Shown piece by piece: positions 23,471-34,650 of a stretch of DNA of 64,000 bases (its first letter is position 1; each line of letters starts with the position of its first letter). The stretch spans positions 78,961 through 142,960 of the forward strand of contig WACJ01000439.1 of the NCBI GenBank assembly GCA_008973525.1. The letters run 5' to 3'. The translations under genes were made by a program, and so were the position numbers. The notes beneath the pieces are model-generated. The model did not search any database, was not told the origin of the DNA, and worked only from the letters and a program-made list of their open reading frames with translations. This DNA is from Stenopsyche tienmushanensis (Eukaryota > Arthropoda > Insecta > Trichoptera > Stenopsychidae).

Positions 23471-23795
23471 ATAAGAAGTTTTTTTTTATGAACAAACATT
23501 GATTTTTATATATAAGATCTAATGTAAGTTTTGTACTATATTTATATTATTTAAGAAAGTGCAAACAATAAGTTGGAAAAGTTTTATCGCAATCGAATCA
23601 TCGCTATGGCAGCGTATTAAATACGAACAAACAAGCATTGATTTTTATATATTAGACTATGCCTATGTTACTTGCGGAATTTTTAGCAATAAATGGACGA
23701 AGTTTTATCGCAATCCGATGAACGGTATGGCAGCGCATTTCGAACGAACAAAACCCATTTCATTTTTATGTATTAGACATTAGGTTGTCTAATCC
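23471..23795 (-). mobile_element. Tandem Helitron 5'-end units, reversed
   Basis: Three units read on the minus strand. Their ATATATAAAAAT starts lie at about 23515, 23650 and 23775, spaced roughly 136 and 122 bp. Each contains the reverse of TTTATCGCAATC(C/G) and GGCAGCG blocks, and TAGACTATGCCTATGTTACT closes one unit. The array has no attached helicase or 3' end. Confidence 0.6.
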
Positions 23796-24159
23796 ACCAT
23801 TTTCAGTCGGAATAAAATAAAGACAACAATACATTCGATCGATTGTAAAATTTAAACAACCCATCCGATTAGTCTTCTTCAGTTAAACTTCATTTCATAA
23901 TGAGAGTTTGTAATAGTTCTGTAGACATATTCAGGTATGGCGTCCGATCGCTTGACGCTCATTCGTCATATCAGCGATCCGAAAAGCGGACCGGTTGGTC
24001 ACACAGACCTTGTTGCCACTCGGTTCTCTTTTAAGGCCTTTTGTGGCATTTTATATGATTTATACGATTACGGAAGCTCCCTCAGAGGCTAACTTACATA
24101 GGTGACTTGCCTTAAATGAGTTCGCTCCACACAAAAACTATATATTTATATATCTTACT
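23796..24159. other. Short unique stretch, nothing recognised
   Basis: It includes a less AT-rich segment (23935-24060) of unknown origin. No frame or repeat was recognised. Confidence 0.35.
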
Positions 24160-24500
24160 AATTTATGCTGCTATCTTAGCTAGTTTTTTTAGTTTTAAGT
24201 ACCCATATTCTTTTGTCACAGATGTGAAGTTATAGAGTCATGTTTCATCTTCAATTGATGCAAAGAGTCATCACGGCGTTGTTTTTGTTTCAATGTGAGC
24301 AAACACGGCACCCATCTTGCGCATAGCTTTCTCATGTCCAAATTTTCAGTCAATATGCTATGTACAGCATTTTTTGAAAGGCCTACTATGTCTGATAGCT
24401 TACGCACTTACAGTCGACGGTCATCCCAAAACCATTTTGTGGATTTATTGACCATTTTTGGGGTGATACCTCAATCTATTCTATACGTTAGGCCGGGTAC
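24160..24500 (-). pseudogene. Mariner transposase N-terminal fragment
   Basis: On the minus strand 24407-24216 encodes RKLSDIVGLSKNAVHSILTE then NLDMRKLCARWVPCLLT and QKQRRDDS. This is the second helix-turn-helix plus linker of mariner-type transposases, where a typical segment is ..HLGMRKLSARWVPRLLT..QK..R. The DDD catalytic domain is missing, the frame stops after about 64 codons, and no TIRs were located. It differs from the other mariner relics in the window, so it is a separate lineage. Confidence 0.75.
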
Positions 24501-26159
24501 TTTTGGGACTATCTTTGTATATTATTTTAAAATATATATTATAATAATATTTAATATATTGTAAAGCGGAGAAAGCTCTTCAGTAAAATTTGAGATTTAT
24601 GGCATGACCTAACTTGATACTGGCCTTCTGATAGTCAATCACTGTTCCAATTTCGATGGAACTATTTTGACTCATTTTTATCAAGTTTTTTTTTGCCAAT
24701 CGTAATGGTTATAACATAACTACCAAATAAGAAGCAATCACACTATAAGTACGAAATTTTAAGGCAATGTAAATGAACGCAAATAAAAATGTACCCAAAT
24801 AAAAAATCAAAATATGAATTTATGACTAATCGAACACACGTTGTTTTTATATCGGGTAAACCAAAATTTAACATAAAGCAAAATGTGTCATTTTCGATAC
24901 TTAACGTCTGGCAATAAAGTCACCATATGCAATAAACGAGCAATAATAAAAAAATAACGGATTTTCGAGGGTTGAAATATGCGAAACTTTATTAGTCGTT
25001 ATGCGAACTGTTAATTCGATACGATCATATAGAGGTATTTTTATACAGCGATAAAAATTCAAACGATTTTATTTTTATTCAGAAAACATCCCCAAAACAG
25101 GTTATGTTTTATTTTATTCTAATAAAGAGGGGGTGTTCTTGTAAAAGGCGTGTTTGATATTCGATCTCGGCGGATTAGTACAAAAGCATGCGAAAGAATT
25201 CCTGGAATAGTTGTCTGTAGTCGGCAACAAGATTTAGCTATTGGAAATATGTGTATAAATAGAATGCCTTTATATTGCGCAAATAAAACGTCTTGCGAAG
25301 ATAAGAGAAATTAAATTTTGGATTAAAATTTAACCCCTACAATTTTGCCGGATAATTTATTCATAAAACTTTGTTAAAGTATGCAAATTATTATTGCGAA
25401 GATATGGAAGAAGTTGAGATCTGCACTTAATGAGCAGATTAATTGGACTCAGGTCTGACTATAAAGTTAAATGCATTAAAGAGGGTGGTATTTTTTTGTT
25501 GCTCTGTTTCTCGGTCTAATGGTTCCCGAAATAATTTTCACTAACCGATTTGGGCGATTAAAATGAAAACATGCCGAATTAGCATATTTTAAGCGCATAA
25601 ATGCTCGAACAATACGTCTCTCGAAAACCTATGGTCGATCCTGGTTGGAAGATAGGGGTGTGAAACGTGGTGAATTGAAAATAAGCCTACCGGGCTTATT
25701 TAGTCCACTAGAATGAATGAACGCAGAAATGCTTGCGTGATTTCAACACACGAAGAAAATGGCCGAGGGGAGATACAATAAGCCAATATATAGGGCGAGT
25801 GGGCGATATTAATAAAAAAAATCTCAGAAAAGAGTCGAAGAAAAATATGGTAGTGATCGAATAGTTCGTGTATGAAGGTCGAATGAAAACATTAAACTGT
25901 CTGTGATATGTTCCCATAAAAGAATTACGAGTATTTGAGTATGGTACGAATATTCTTGACATCAGGATGACCTCTATGCAAAAGCTGGTTCAGAGAGCTG
26001 TCGCAAATTCGAGTTACGACATACCAAGTATTTTAAATGTCAGATGAGAATTTATCTACAAACGATTAAAACTGTATTTCGTTCGCATAAAAGCAAACAT
26101 ATTTTATTGCCATTAAATATATTAAGGGCATAATTTTATTTATTCCATTTCTACAAAAC
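24501..26159. other. Unique intergenic stretch
   Basis: 25000-25970 is richer in GC. A minus-strand frame of 84 codons (25708-25962) is open but not recognisable. No shared repeats were seen. Confidence 0.4.
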
Positions 26160-26930
26160 TATTTTTTCTTTCAGCCAATGTTTTTGCAATATAAATCAGG
26201 AAATTTAGAGTCTTTCAAGCTATCTACAGCTTTCAAACAGTTTCTGCAAAACTGCGATCTCTTCAATATCCTTTCATAGAAAAGGGTTACATCCATCTCG
26301 TTTGTATTGTAAGTTCACCTTGATGAACATATCGAAGGGCGCTTTCACAACCATCTCGATAGAAAGTTTGGAAGATTTAAGAAGACAGTGAAAAGCTACT
26401 AGATTGTACCTTGTCGATTTTACTGAAAAAGGGTTCTCTGGAGTATAAAAAGTCTAGTCCCTCTCCTCACTAGAGCTGGAGTAAAGTTCTATGTAACGCT
26501 TAAGTGTATCTTGGATTCTCTTTTACACCAAATTAACCCTAATTGTAAAATGACTTAAACGTAGATGCTATATTTGTATGTTCCCCACTTATCGTCCGTA
26601 TAAATCCATTTATCTGTTAGGACCGTCGCAGCGTGTATGAAGATTGTACATAAATAAATAAACATTGTTGATAGCATCCAATTTTCTTTAATTTCTTCGC
26701 GTAAACATAAACAATACACTTGAAATCAATTAATTTGGGTTATCCATACAATCGTACGAAGTAAGCAAGATACTCTCTCCGTCTCTGTCTTTCTCCGAAC
26801 TCAACATGCAAAAATGCTCTTTCTGAATCATTGGAATTCGATCGCAAATACGCGACTCTACTCCTCAAAAGGTTAAGTTGTCTTCCCATCCATGCGTAAC
26901 TTACCCAAGCGAATTCAAGATTGGATGTGT
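26160..26930 (+). repeat. Retroelement-like dispersed repeat (family 7), copy split by a MITE
   Basis: 26220-26532 runs in parallel with 33930-34330. Shared blocks include CTTCAATATCC, GGGTTACATCCATCTCGT, TCGA(T/G)A(A/G)(A/G)A(A/G)(A/G)GTTTGGA, TTCTCTGGAGTA and TAACGCTTAAGTG. Downstream of the MITE, AACTTACCCAAGCGAATTCA (26890-26909) continues the same alignment (34347-34366). The family resembles the 3' part of a non-LTR retrotransposon, but no reverse transcriptase was seen and this is uncertain. Confidence 0.5.
26533..26876 (+). mobile_element. piggyBac-type MITE (family 1), copy G, complete
   Basis: It is flanked by TTAA at 26533-26536 and 26873-26876, with ends TTAACCCTAATTG and CTCCTCAAAAGGTTAA. 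All internal landmarks are present: GTTAGGACCGTCGCAGCGTG, the ATACACTTGAAATCAAT block, CAATCGTACGAAGTAAGCAA, CTCTCTCCGTCTCTGTCTTT and ATTCGATCGCAAATACGCGA. It lies inside a family 7 repeat whose second copy lacks it. Confidence 0.85.
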
Positions 26931-27640
26931 AGTGTGGGAATAATTCGCAATTATTTTTCGAATAATTTCAATAATGCAAAAGTATTAATTATCAAGTTGT
27001 TTTTTCGTTTTCTGTTTGGATTTTGCATCCGATTCTAAGGGTTGCAGGACGAACCAACTATTCTTTTTGGGGAGCCTTGAAGACTGGTCGTATCTGATTG
27101 TTGACGGCAAATGAAGTTTATCGCCATTGTGTCTAATTTTGAATAAATTTGAATCTTGAATGTTCATAATGTTTTAATTGTTTCCCTTTCTTCTGTTTGA
27201 GAATTCCTCCTTTTCGATGTCGTCGAATGAGCAGTCGGAGATAAAGACACGCCCCCTCAGCGGAGGTTGAATACGGATTTTCGTTGCGTATGCTGCGAGT
27301 CCATCTCGGGGCTGCGGAGCCCCATCGCAAGTCGCCTTTTTTCGAGGTCCTTCAGGCTAATATGTACGGTAGCGTTCGGCCCCCCGGAGCACCCCGTACC
27401 ACGAGTGTGTGCCCCCCTCATGATGAGCTGCGCGAGGTATCTGCAAAGAAGATCATGGGCCTCTGGAGACAGCGAGAGGCCAAAACGCAACAGACGATTT
27501 CCTCTTCCAGGTTGATCCTCCCTGATTTCAAAACGATATGGAAGGCAATGCAATGCAAAGTTAGATTCATCGTTTGCCTATCTTCATGACAGTCTATTTT
27601 TTGTTCCCTGAGTTTTCCTGAACCGAAAATGTTCTATACC
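26931..27640. other. Stretch with a GC-rich island, unknown
   Basis: 27230-27560 is strongly GC-rich compared with its surroundings and stays open on both strands (98 codons minus, 101 and 82 codons plus). The sequence TTCAAAACGATATGGAAG near 27525 and the GCAAAG that follows resemble 34424-34480 in the second family 7 copy, so this may be another part of the same retroelement-like repeat. No protein domain was recognised. Confidence 0.35.
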
Positions 27641-28416
27641 AGCGGTTCATAAACTTATATAGTCCACGGACCTCCTCTTGATCATTTTTTTGTTTAAGAA
27701 CTGCTGCTCTATATGCTAAGTTCTATTGGGTATTATCAGCCACATGAGAGATAATAAGCGACAAGCAAGTCTAGAAATCTGTAAAAGTATTAACCGTTAA
27801 TTCCCGCATATGACGTGTTAAAAGTGTCATGTAGAAGTGTATCTATAAGTGTAGTAATATCAAAAATTCATTCTCTGCTACCAATCATACATTGTTGCGA
27901 AAATTTAAAGAAATTTTTACAATACATTGGCTAAATCTGGAAGATCTTGAAGAACAACATCGAGTCCGTCGTGCGGAAAATTCAGAATTATCCAACCATT
28001 TTAAGTCGTAAACGTTGCCATCAATTGGCTATCAAGCAGTAATCATTGCGAACAATTTTGAAAATGCATCCATGCGAAATTCAATTGCAAATGACAGTCA
28101 ATTACCTTCTGTAAAGCATACATAAGCGACAATTGCATTAAGAAAACGTAATTTTGTGAACGATAGATTATAGGCATCTTTAAAAATCAAAATTATGGAA
28201 TATTCAGGAATGCTTGGCTTCAAGAGCATCAAATCTCAATGGGATTTATATTGTAAATATATAAAAATAGAATCAGCTTGTTTAAAAATATTAATTTCAG
28301 ATCATTTAATAATCAATATTTTAGATGAAATAGAGGTGATATCACATTTTGTCTTAGTTCATGCGGCACCCAGTTGAGGTTTACCCAATTTTAGCATATT
28401 ATGAAATAACACCGAC

Positions 28417-28551
28417 TTTTGGGAATTTGCGGATTTTGTTGCGTGTTTCGGTTCGACATATTTGTGCGAGTTGGCATTTTCACAAATGAAAATCACTAAA
28501 TCGAAATACCAAGCCAATTTGAATGACAATCATTCCGATTCATGCTTTTAA
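28417..28551 (+). pseudogene. hAT transposase C-terminal dimerisation fragment
   Basis: The 44-codon frame reads FWEFADFVACFGSTYLCELA then FSQMKITKSKYQANLNDNHSDSC and a stop. Eukaryotic hAT transposases, and the ZBED-like host proteins derived from them, end in a dimerisation domain with FGSTY.CE.AFS.MK.IKSK.R..L.D.HL...L+.A. The match to that motif is strong, and a KIATTVTYMK continuation lies in the next frame. The upstream DDE domain was not recognisable between 27640 and 28416, although a 60-codon frame at 28195-28377 may be part of it. Confidence 0.8.
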
Positions 28552-28666
28552 AATTGCCACAACAGTTACATACATGAAAGTTATATATGTACGTTCCCAG
28601 TGAAAAAAGACTTTGAATTTAATTGAGATGGAAAAGGATACGTAAGCCTAATTTAAATAAATAAAA

Positions 28667-30944
28667 TCTAATATATAAAAATAAGTTGCGTTTCCCGTCT
28701 AATGCTCGGGCGAAATGGGTTGATATGCGCGTTCATCGGATTGAGACAAAACTTGGTCCACTTATTGCCAAGGGATCAGGGGGTGACATAGGCATAGTAC
28801 AATTAACTTACAGTAGATTTTTAATTCAAAACTTAATGTGTGAAAGTTGTTGATTCTGACGTGTTTGAGATTATGCGTTGCTAAGGCTATAGGTATATAG
28901 TACCTACAAGTTGCAGTAGGAGGCGTCGTGTCGTCGTCACATACAACACATACGTCAAACGTCAATGTCATTTGCAGGTTATCCATCGGCGTGAATCAAT
29001 TATATCCAAATTATTTATCGCAAGCACTTTTAAAATGCTTCATTTCATTCATCGCTTATTCACGTACGTAACAATCGAAAAAATACGTTTGAGTGTTATC
29101 CGATCAAAATCAGACGACCAACGTGCAACGAGAATCGAAAGTACATGTTGATTTGAATATTGCTGCATTTCAATATGATATTCATTACGATTACAGATTG
29201 CATCCCAGTGTAAAATGGATAAAGGTTAAATCCTGTTAACGAGGGGCAAATTTATTGGTAAATTGAAAACGCCTTCATTTCGACACAATGAAAACAAACA
29301 AACCTAACCTAACCAGATTTGAATTTAAATTTAATTTAAAAAATAAAAAACAAGAATCAAATGAATAATTATTTTATTTAATAACAATATGTTGACGATT
29401 GATTTGATTTGATCAGAGCTTGATTTTCAATCAAGCTCTGATCGAAATCGAAGACATTTGCTTAACCATCAACATCAAAGAATTCATTCAACAAGAATTC
29501 GTTCTGCACTTGAACAGCAGTACAATGCTAATGATTTGGATGCATTTGTCGAAGCAAACGAACAAATTTTGCTTGCGGAACAAAAATTGACCTACGATAC
29601 AATTACAAATGATCTGTTCTTCCTTGATGCGCCTGGCGGTACTGGAAAAACGTATCTCATCACTTTACTATTGGCTCACATTCGATCTCAAAATAGAATT
29701 GCTTTAGCTCTTGCTTCATTAGGTATTGCGGCAACATTATTAGATGGTGGACGAACAGCGCATTCGGCATTCAAATTGCCATTAGATATGCATTTATTGG
29801 AAGCTCTGACATGTAACATTCCTAAAGTTTCTGACATAGCTAAAGTTTTGAAAATTTGCAAGGGGATTATCTGGGACGAATGCAATGCTTGATCGAACTC
29901 TTAAAGACTTACGATCAAATGCAAAACCGTTTGGTGGCGCTCTAATTTTATTATGTGGCGACTTTCGACAGCCTCTTCCAGTGATGCTTTCATCGACACC
30001 AGCTGATTCTTGCCTCAAAGCATCGCATCTTTGGAGAGACGTGCGAAAACTGACATTAAAGACAAATATGCGAGTACATTTGTAGCGTGATGCGTCGGCA
30101 GCCACATTTTTAAAACGACTATTGAACATTGGTGAAGGAAAAGTGCATGTTGATGCTACCAAGTTTATTTCATTTCCATCGAACTTTTGCGTTGTTGTGC
30201 CATCCATCGATTTACTCATTCAGAAAGTTTTTCCGCAGATTTTTAGTAATTATAAAAATCATTATTGGCTTTGCGAACATGCTATTTTGGCAGCAGAAAA
30301 CACCGACGTCAATACAATCAACCACACAATACAATAACAAATTGCAAATGATTTTGTTACCTACAAATCGATTGATAGCGCCATGAATGCAGACCAAGTT
30401 ACTAACTATCCAATCGAGTTTTTAAATTCGTCAGATCTTCCTGATGTGCCACCTTACAAATTGGAACAAGACTCACTATGAAGAAATTGATGCCGAATAT
30501 CATCGAAACAACTATATATTCTTAATGGAAAGTCGAAAGGAGAAGTTGTGCTCATTCCCACCGACGTGCAATTTGATAAGAGACGACTGCAGCTCCCCGT
30601 TGGACTTGCATTCTCAATGACCATCAACAAGGCACTTCAAGTGTGCGGAAGAATCTATAAAATCCACGTTGGACAGCAGAGAAATTTATTTGTATTTGTT
30701 AAAGACGGAAAAGCCAAAACTATTCTCTACCCTAAAGCACTTAGCAGAACAATTAAGTAAGCAAAATGTATGCTTTTAATATTTTTTTCTTTATATATCA
30801 TTCAATATCAATAAATGTATTAATTGTCGGAAAAAATATCATTATTTATATCATTGCTAATTAAACAAGATAACTCTTTCAAATTTCAAATGGTATTTTT
30901 AGAACTATTTCTTCTGTGGCAGCAACGCGCCGGGTACCAGCTAG
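28667..30944 (+). mobile_element. Helitron, copy 1, internally deleted (2278 bp)
   Basis: It starts TCTAATATATAAAAATAAG after an A and ends in CTAG followed by T, preceded by GGCAGCAACGCGCCGGGTAC. This fits the A|TC...CTRR|T rule of Helitrons. The first 720 bp are nearly identical to 61986-62715. A Pif1-type helicase remnant occupies 29445-30760. No Rep (HUH) domain was found. About 700 bp present in copy 2 (roughly 62715-63425) are missing and replaced by a short AT-rich filler ending in a perfect palindrome. It is non-autonomous. Confidence 0.85.
29445..30760 (+). pseudogene. Helitron Pif1-type helicase pseudogene
   Basis: Helicase motifs lie in several frames. The first frame (to 29892) contains LFFLDAPGGTGKTYLI, with Walker A GGTGKT at residues 60-65 of a 144-residue frame, then TAHSAFKLP and Walker B IIWDEC. 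That frame stops just after Walker B. The next frame resumes with LDRTLKDLR, then [14 protein letters not shown] and TNMRV, and ends in a stop at about 30083. Later pieces are HAILAAENTDVN.IN, YKSID, YPIEFLNS and, at 30548-30760, RLQLPVGLAFSMTINKALQ. This is the order of helicase motifs I to VI in Helitron RepHel proteins. The LLRN/NGTRL section is missing. The protein cannot be functional. Confidence 0.85.
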
Positions 30945-31139
30945 TACATGTATAAAATTAGGATGATTGGATGTTAATAATATGTCGAAAATGGCTTTGA
31001 TTACAGAATAATGAACATAATTTGGTTTAGTTTATTATATTTATTAAGCGCGTATCGATCTTATCGACTTAATATACGATATTTAGTTTGAGTATATAAC
31101 GCGCAATAACATCTATTAATATTTAAGCTTGATGAAGTG
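30945..31139. other. Short AT-rich spacer
   Basis: Nothing was recognised between the Helitron 3' end and a family 2 repeat. Confidence 0.4.
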
Positions 31140-31345
31140 AAACTTTTATAAGCGCGGTAGGGCAAATTGGCCTGAACGTCACGAAAAATGAAACTCCAAG
31201 TGGTAATTAATAGAAAAGAGAAAGAGAATCGTTTGCTCCTTTATTGTGCATGTAAGTGTCTATACGACAGTTAAAAAAACTGCTAGATCTGTAGCGCGCC
31301 TATTTTATTATATATTACACAAACATAGCTTAAAATTATTTTTTT
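31140..31345 (-). repeat. Dispersed repeat (family 2), reversed copy
   Basis: It contains the reverse of the family core (TATATATTACACAAACATAG at 31310-31329) and of the AACTGCCGCTTGAAGTTTCA-like block (31187-31206). Confidence 0.55.
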
Positions 31346-32930
31346 AACAGTTTATTTTTTCGGAAGCGATAAATCAGGAATGAATGGAGATAATGCTCGA
31401 AGGAATAATTTATTTAATAACATATTTCACAGATTTCAGAATCATATTGGCATAAGAAAAGCTAAATATTGTTATATCTCAGTAATTGAAAATTTAATAT
31501 CGAAAGTCGAACATTATTTACAAGATAGCCCAATATTCTGCTGTAAATATGGGATATGCAAATATGAAAGTTTCGGCTTTATAAGACAAGTTTTATGCGG
31601 ATTTGAGCGTTTTTCCAGAATAGTTCTGCTTCATATTTTGTCGTGAAAGGTTTTAAGCACCAGCTTTAATAGTTGCGCATGGGTTTTTATTTAAATTTGT
31701 TTTACGATCGGGATGAATAAAGTGGAACGTTTTAGAAATGTCCATACTTTCATAAGAGTTTCGCTAGGAAAAATATATCTTTATTATCACGCCCTCCCAT
31801 TGAATCTATATCAAAAACAAGCCTGGATGTATATGTCTTCCAATGTAGAGGAGTCGTTACGGTTCGCAATTATTCCTGCTTAATTATTCGTGGATGATCA
31901 GAGCTCGGAATACGAGACTGGTCCTTTGTCCAATATGAAAACGATTCGTTGGCTTTTTAATGACGAGTTCTTTTACCGTGCAAATAATATTCCCTTATTA
32001 TTCCCGATTTTCTTGAAATATTAATTCTGTCCGAATTCGTCTAGAATGGTTTGTCCTCGGGCGCAGACCGATAACGTAATTTATTTGCTTTTTATCGAGT
32101 CTTCTTTTCTTCCAGATGGGTACATCCCCATTTGTCGTTCGTTAAAAACATTTTAGCCCGTTCACATGTGAGGAGTTTGACCGTGTGGAGTTCACGCGTT
32201 CAATTTATTTTTTACGTAGATGTTTTCGAGGAAGGAGTGTTTGGGACACGTTAGACCACAATGCCAGCCGTGTGGCACCATGTGGTACAAAAGTACGTGA
32301 ATACACCCGAACCACCCCTTTCTTTCTCTTTCGAAGAAGACACGGCAAAAATTGCTGAGTCATTAAGCATTTGCCGGAAATGCAATAAATTGGCGAGGCT
32401 CCGTCGGTACATACACCCCCATCGCTATCTCCGTACGTATTTAGGGTAGTAGCTGAATGATATTCCATTTTGAGGATAATAAACGATATTGATTGCTCTA
32501 TAAATTACGAAATTCATGAAACCTACATTTATTTCTTCATGTAGTGAATCCCGGATTACACGAAATCAATTTCCTCAAGGCAATAATTCCATTAATTTTT
32601 GAATAATTCGCTTAGCATGACCACCAACTGAATATTTAAATCAGTCATATTGCCCGAAGAAAGGCTCTTTTATGATGATTTAAATTACATTTAGTATATA
32701 TAATAAAATATTTAAGATTTAATTTACAATTTACTTCTCATACTGAATGACTAGTTTCGACCGCTTTACTAATACGACCAACATCAAATTGAACAAAAAA
32801 TGATGTGCGTGTGCATCAAATACGATCAGAGAGTCAACCAAGAGCCTTGGCAGTGGAAGATGTGTTCTTCCCAATAGAATATCTAATAGATAGAGGGTTG
32901 ATATCTTCTAAAATAAAGTAAATTTGGGTC
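31346..32930. other. Unique intergenic stretch
   Basis: An 88-codon plus frame (31380-31646) and overlapping frames on both strands at 32205-32468 were inspected and not recognised. 31690-32470 is GC-richer than its flanks. No repeats are shared with the window. Confidence 0.4.
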
Positions 32931-33366
32931 TGTTTTTATGCGATAGGTACGAGGAGTCGCATAAAAAGACTTGAACTACATAGAAAATTGAGGGATAGGT
33001 TCCATTATTTTTAAAAACCGCATAACTTCAAATCAATGCGATATAATGTACTAAACATTGACTAGCTTATTGTATAATCTTTACGGTAAAGAGGGGCAGG
33101 ATTTTTTCTCCCTTAAATATCATCGTCATTCAAAGCAGTATCTTCAAGCAATTCATCAACATCATTTAGAGAAAAAGTATCAAAGCTTTTTCTACCGAGT
33201 TAATTTGCCAAAGTAATGATTTCAACTGACAATGTTGAAGTTTATATTATTTCGTGATCTGTAACGAATGCGGGCTAAACTGCTTTCCAACAAGAATTTA
33301 AAGTGTGTTATCTGAGCATAACTTCAAAATCGCATAAAAAAGATCCGCATAAAAATAGACCCAAGT
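32931..33366. mobile_element. pogo/Tigger-like MITE with about 25-bp terminal inverted repeats
   Basis: The left end TTTGGGTCTGTTTTTATGCG and the right end CCGCATAAAAATAGACCCAA are near-perfect inverses. Inside are AAACCGCATAACTTCAAATC on one side and ATAACTTCAAAATCGCATAA on the other. Other members begin CACTTGGGTCTG or CACTTGGGCC after a TA, which fits the TA-targeting pogo branch of Tc1/mariner. It encodes nothing. The 9-bp GATAGGTTC stretch and ACTTGAACTACAT block also occur, reversed, at 48070-48115. Confidence 0.65.
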
Positions 33367-33466
33367 ATATAGAGGATATGATTTTTTTTATCAGAAACAA
33401 ACAAATTTTTAAAATTTATATTTAATTATTTCGATTAAAAAACTATATTATTTTTATTATATATAA

Positions 33467-33811
33467 CTAGTTGGTACCCGGCGCTTTGCTGCCACAGAAG
33501 TATTCTAAAAATATCGTTTGAAATTTGAAAGGGTTATCTTGTTTAATGGTTTTATTATAAATAAGAACAAACATACAAACATTGATTTTTATATATGAGA
33601 TCTATTGTAAGTTAATTGTACTGTACCTATATTATTTGAGAAAGTGCTAACAATAAGTTGGCGAAGTTTTATCGCAATCGGATAAACGATATGGCAGCGC
33701 ATTAAATACGGACAAACAAACATTGATTTTTATATATTAGACTATGCCTATGTTACTCACGGAAACCTTAGCAATAAGTGGATGAAGTTTTATTGCAATC
33801 CGATGTACGGT
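33467..33811 (-). mobile_element. Short non-autonomous Helitron remnant, reversed
   Basis: On the minus strand the 3' end reads GTGGCAGCAAAGCGCCGGGT then ACCAACTAG|T, matching copy 1 at 30915-30945, and the preceding 60 bp (AAGATAACC..TTTCAAATTTCAAA) also match. The 5' side holds two tandem 5'-end units with ATATATAAAAATCAATGTTT starts about 140 bp apart (near 33590 and 33735). Almost nothing lies between the 5' units and the 3' end, so this is a minimal end-to-end derivative. Confidence 0.7.
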
Positions 33812-33889
33812 CAAAGTGGTTAGTTCCATAGAAGTGAATATATTAATAAAAAACGAATTTAAGAATATCACTACTAACTATCACCAATT

Positions 33890-34650
33890 AATCTTATGTC
33901 ATCATCATCATAGTGCAGCCACTGACAGTCCACTACAGAACTATGGGCCTCTTCAATATCCATTCACAGGAAGGGATTACATCCATCTCGTCTGTATCAT
34001 ACATTCACCTCCTCATTCGCTCGATATTGAAGGTAGCATTACCACCGAGTTTTATTTCGAACGCTCACCCAACGGGTATCCTGAGTGAACGTATTGACGG
34101 ACACTTTCGCGAACGTCTCGATAAGGAGTTTGGAGGGTTTGTAAAGACTGAGTAGTTTTCATAGGGAGATGGTGGAAAACTACTCTAGACGACCTTTTTG
34201 ACTCTACTGGAAAGGGCTTTCTGGAGTACAAGGAGTCCAGTCCCCCCTTTCCTCGCTAGGGCGTTGCCGGGGTAGGGTGAAGACATACGTGACGCTTAAG
34301 TGCATCTCGGATTCGCTCCTACACCAACTGAGGGTGTCTCCCCGTCACCGTACAACTTACTCGAGCGAATTCGAGACTGAGTGGTTTCGCCATTTTTTCA
34401 GGTTGCCCCTCTCAGTTCGGCGACTACAAAACGATATAGAAGTCAACGGAAGACAATGTTGTTTTTCGTTGCAAAGTAAAGATCATCATATGCATCTCCT
34501 CGAGGCCGTCCCCTTGGTGTTCTTCTTGTTCCTGCTCCGTTCCTAGAGCCTCTCGGATCCGAACCGGTGAGGTTCCTCGTGTTCCATACTGCTAAGTAGG
34601 GAAGACCATGCAAGAGACAACGAGCGACATGCAAGTCATGATTCGTATAA
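33890..34650 (+). repeat. Retroelement-like dispersed repeat (family 7), unsplit copy
   Basis: Longest copy of the family and the empty-site reference for the MITE at 26533. It includes CCACTACAGAACTATGGGCC, GGAAGGGATTACATCCATCT, GGGCTTTCTGGAGTACAAGG, GACGCTTAAGTGCATCTCGG and CGTACAACTTACTCGAGCGA. Frames of up to 90 codons are open on both strands without a recognisable domain. A third small piece lies at 42820-42900 (CCACTGCAAAACTGAGATAT then TTCAATATCCATTAATGGGA). Confidence 0.5.

Noticed and set aside
28762..28986. A 74-codon minus-strand frame almost identical to one at 62081-62302
   Set aside because: The protein is conserved only because the underlying Helitron 5' DNA is duplicated. 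It lies antisense to the element, has no recognisable motif, and its end differs where the DNA has an indel.
29300..29320. CCTAACCTAACC as telomere repeats (TTAGG type), also at 62615-62628
   Set aside because: Two to three units only, in the same place in both Helitron copies. It is Helitron sequence, not a telomeric array.
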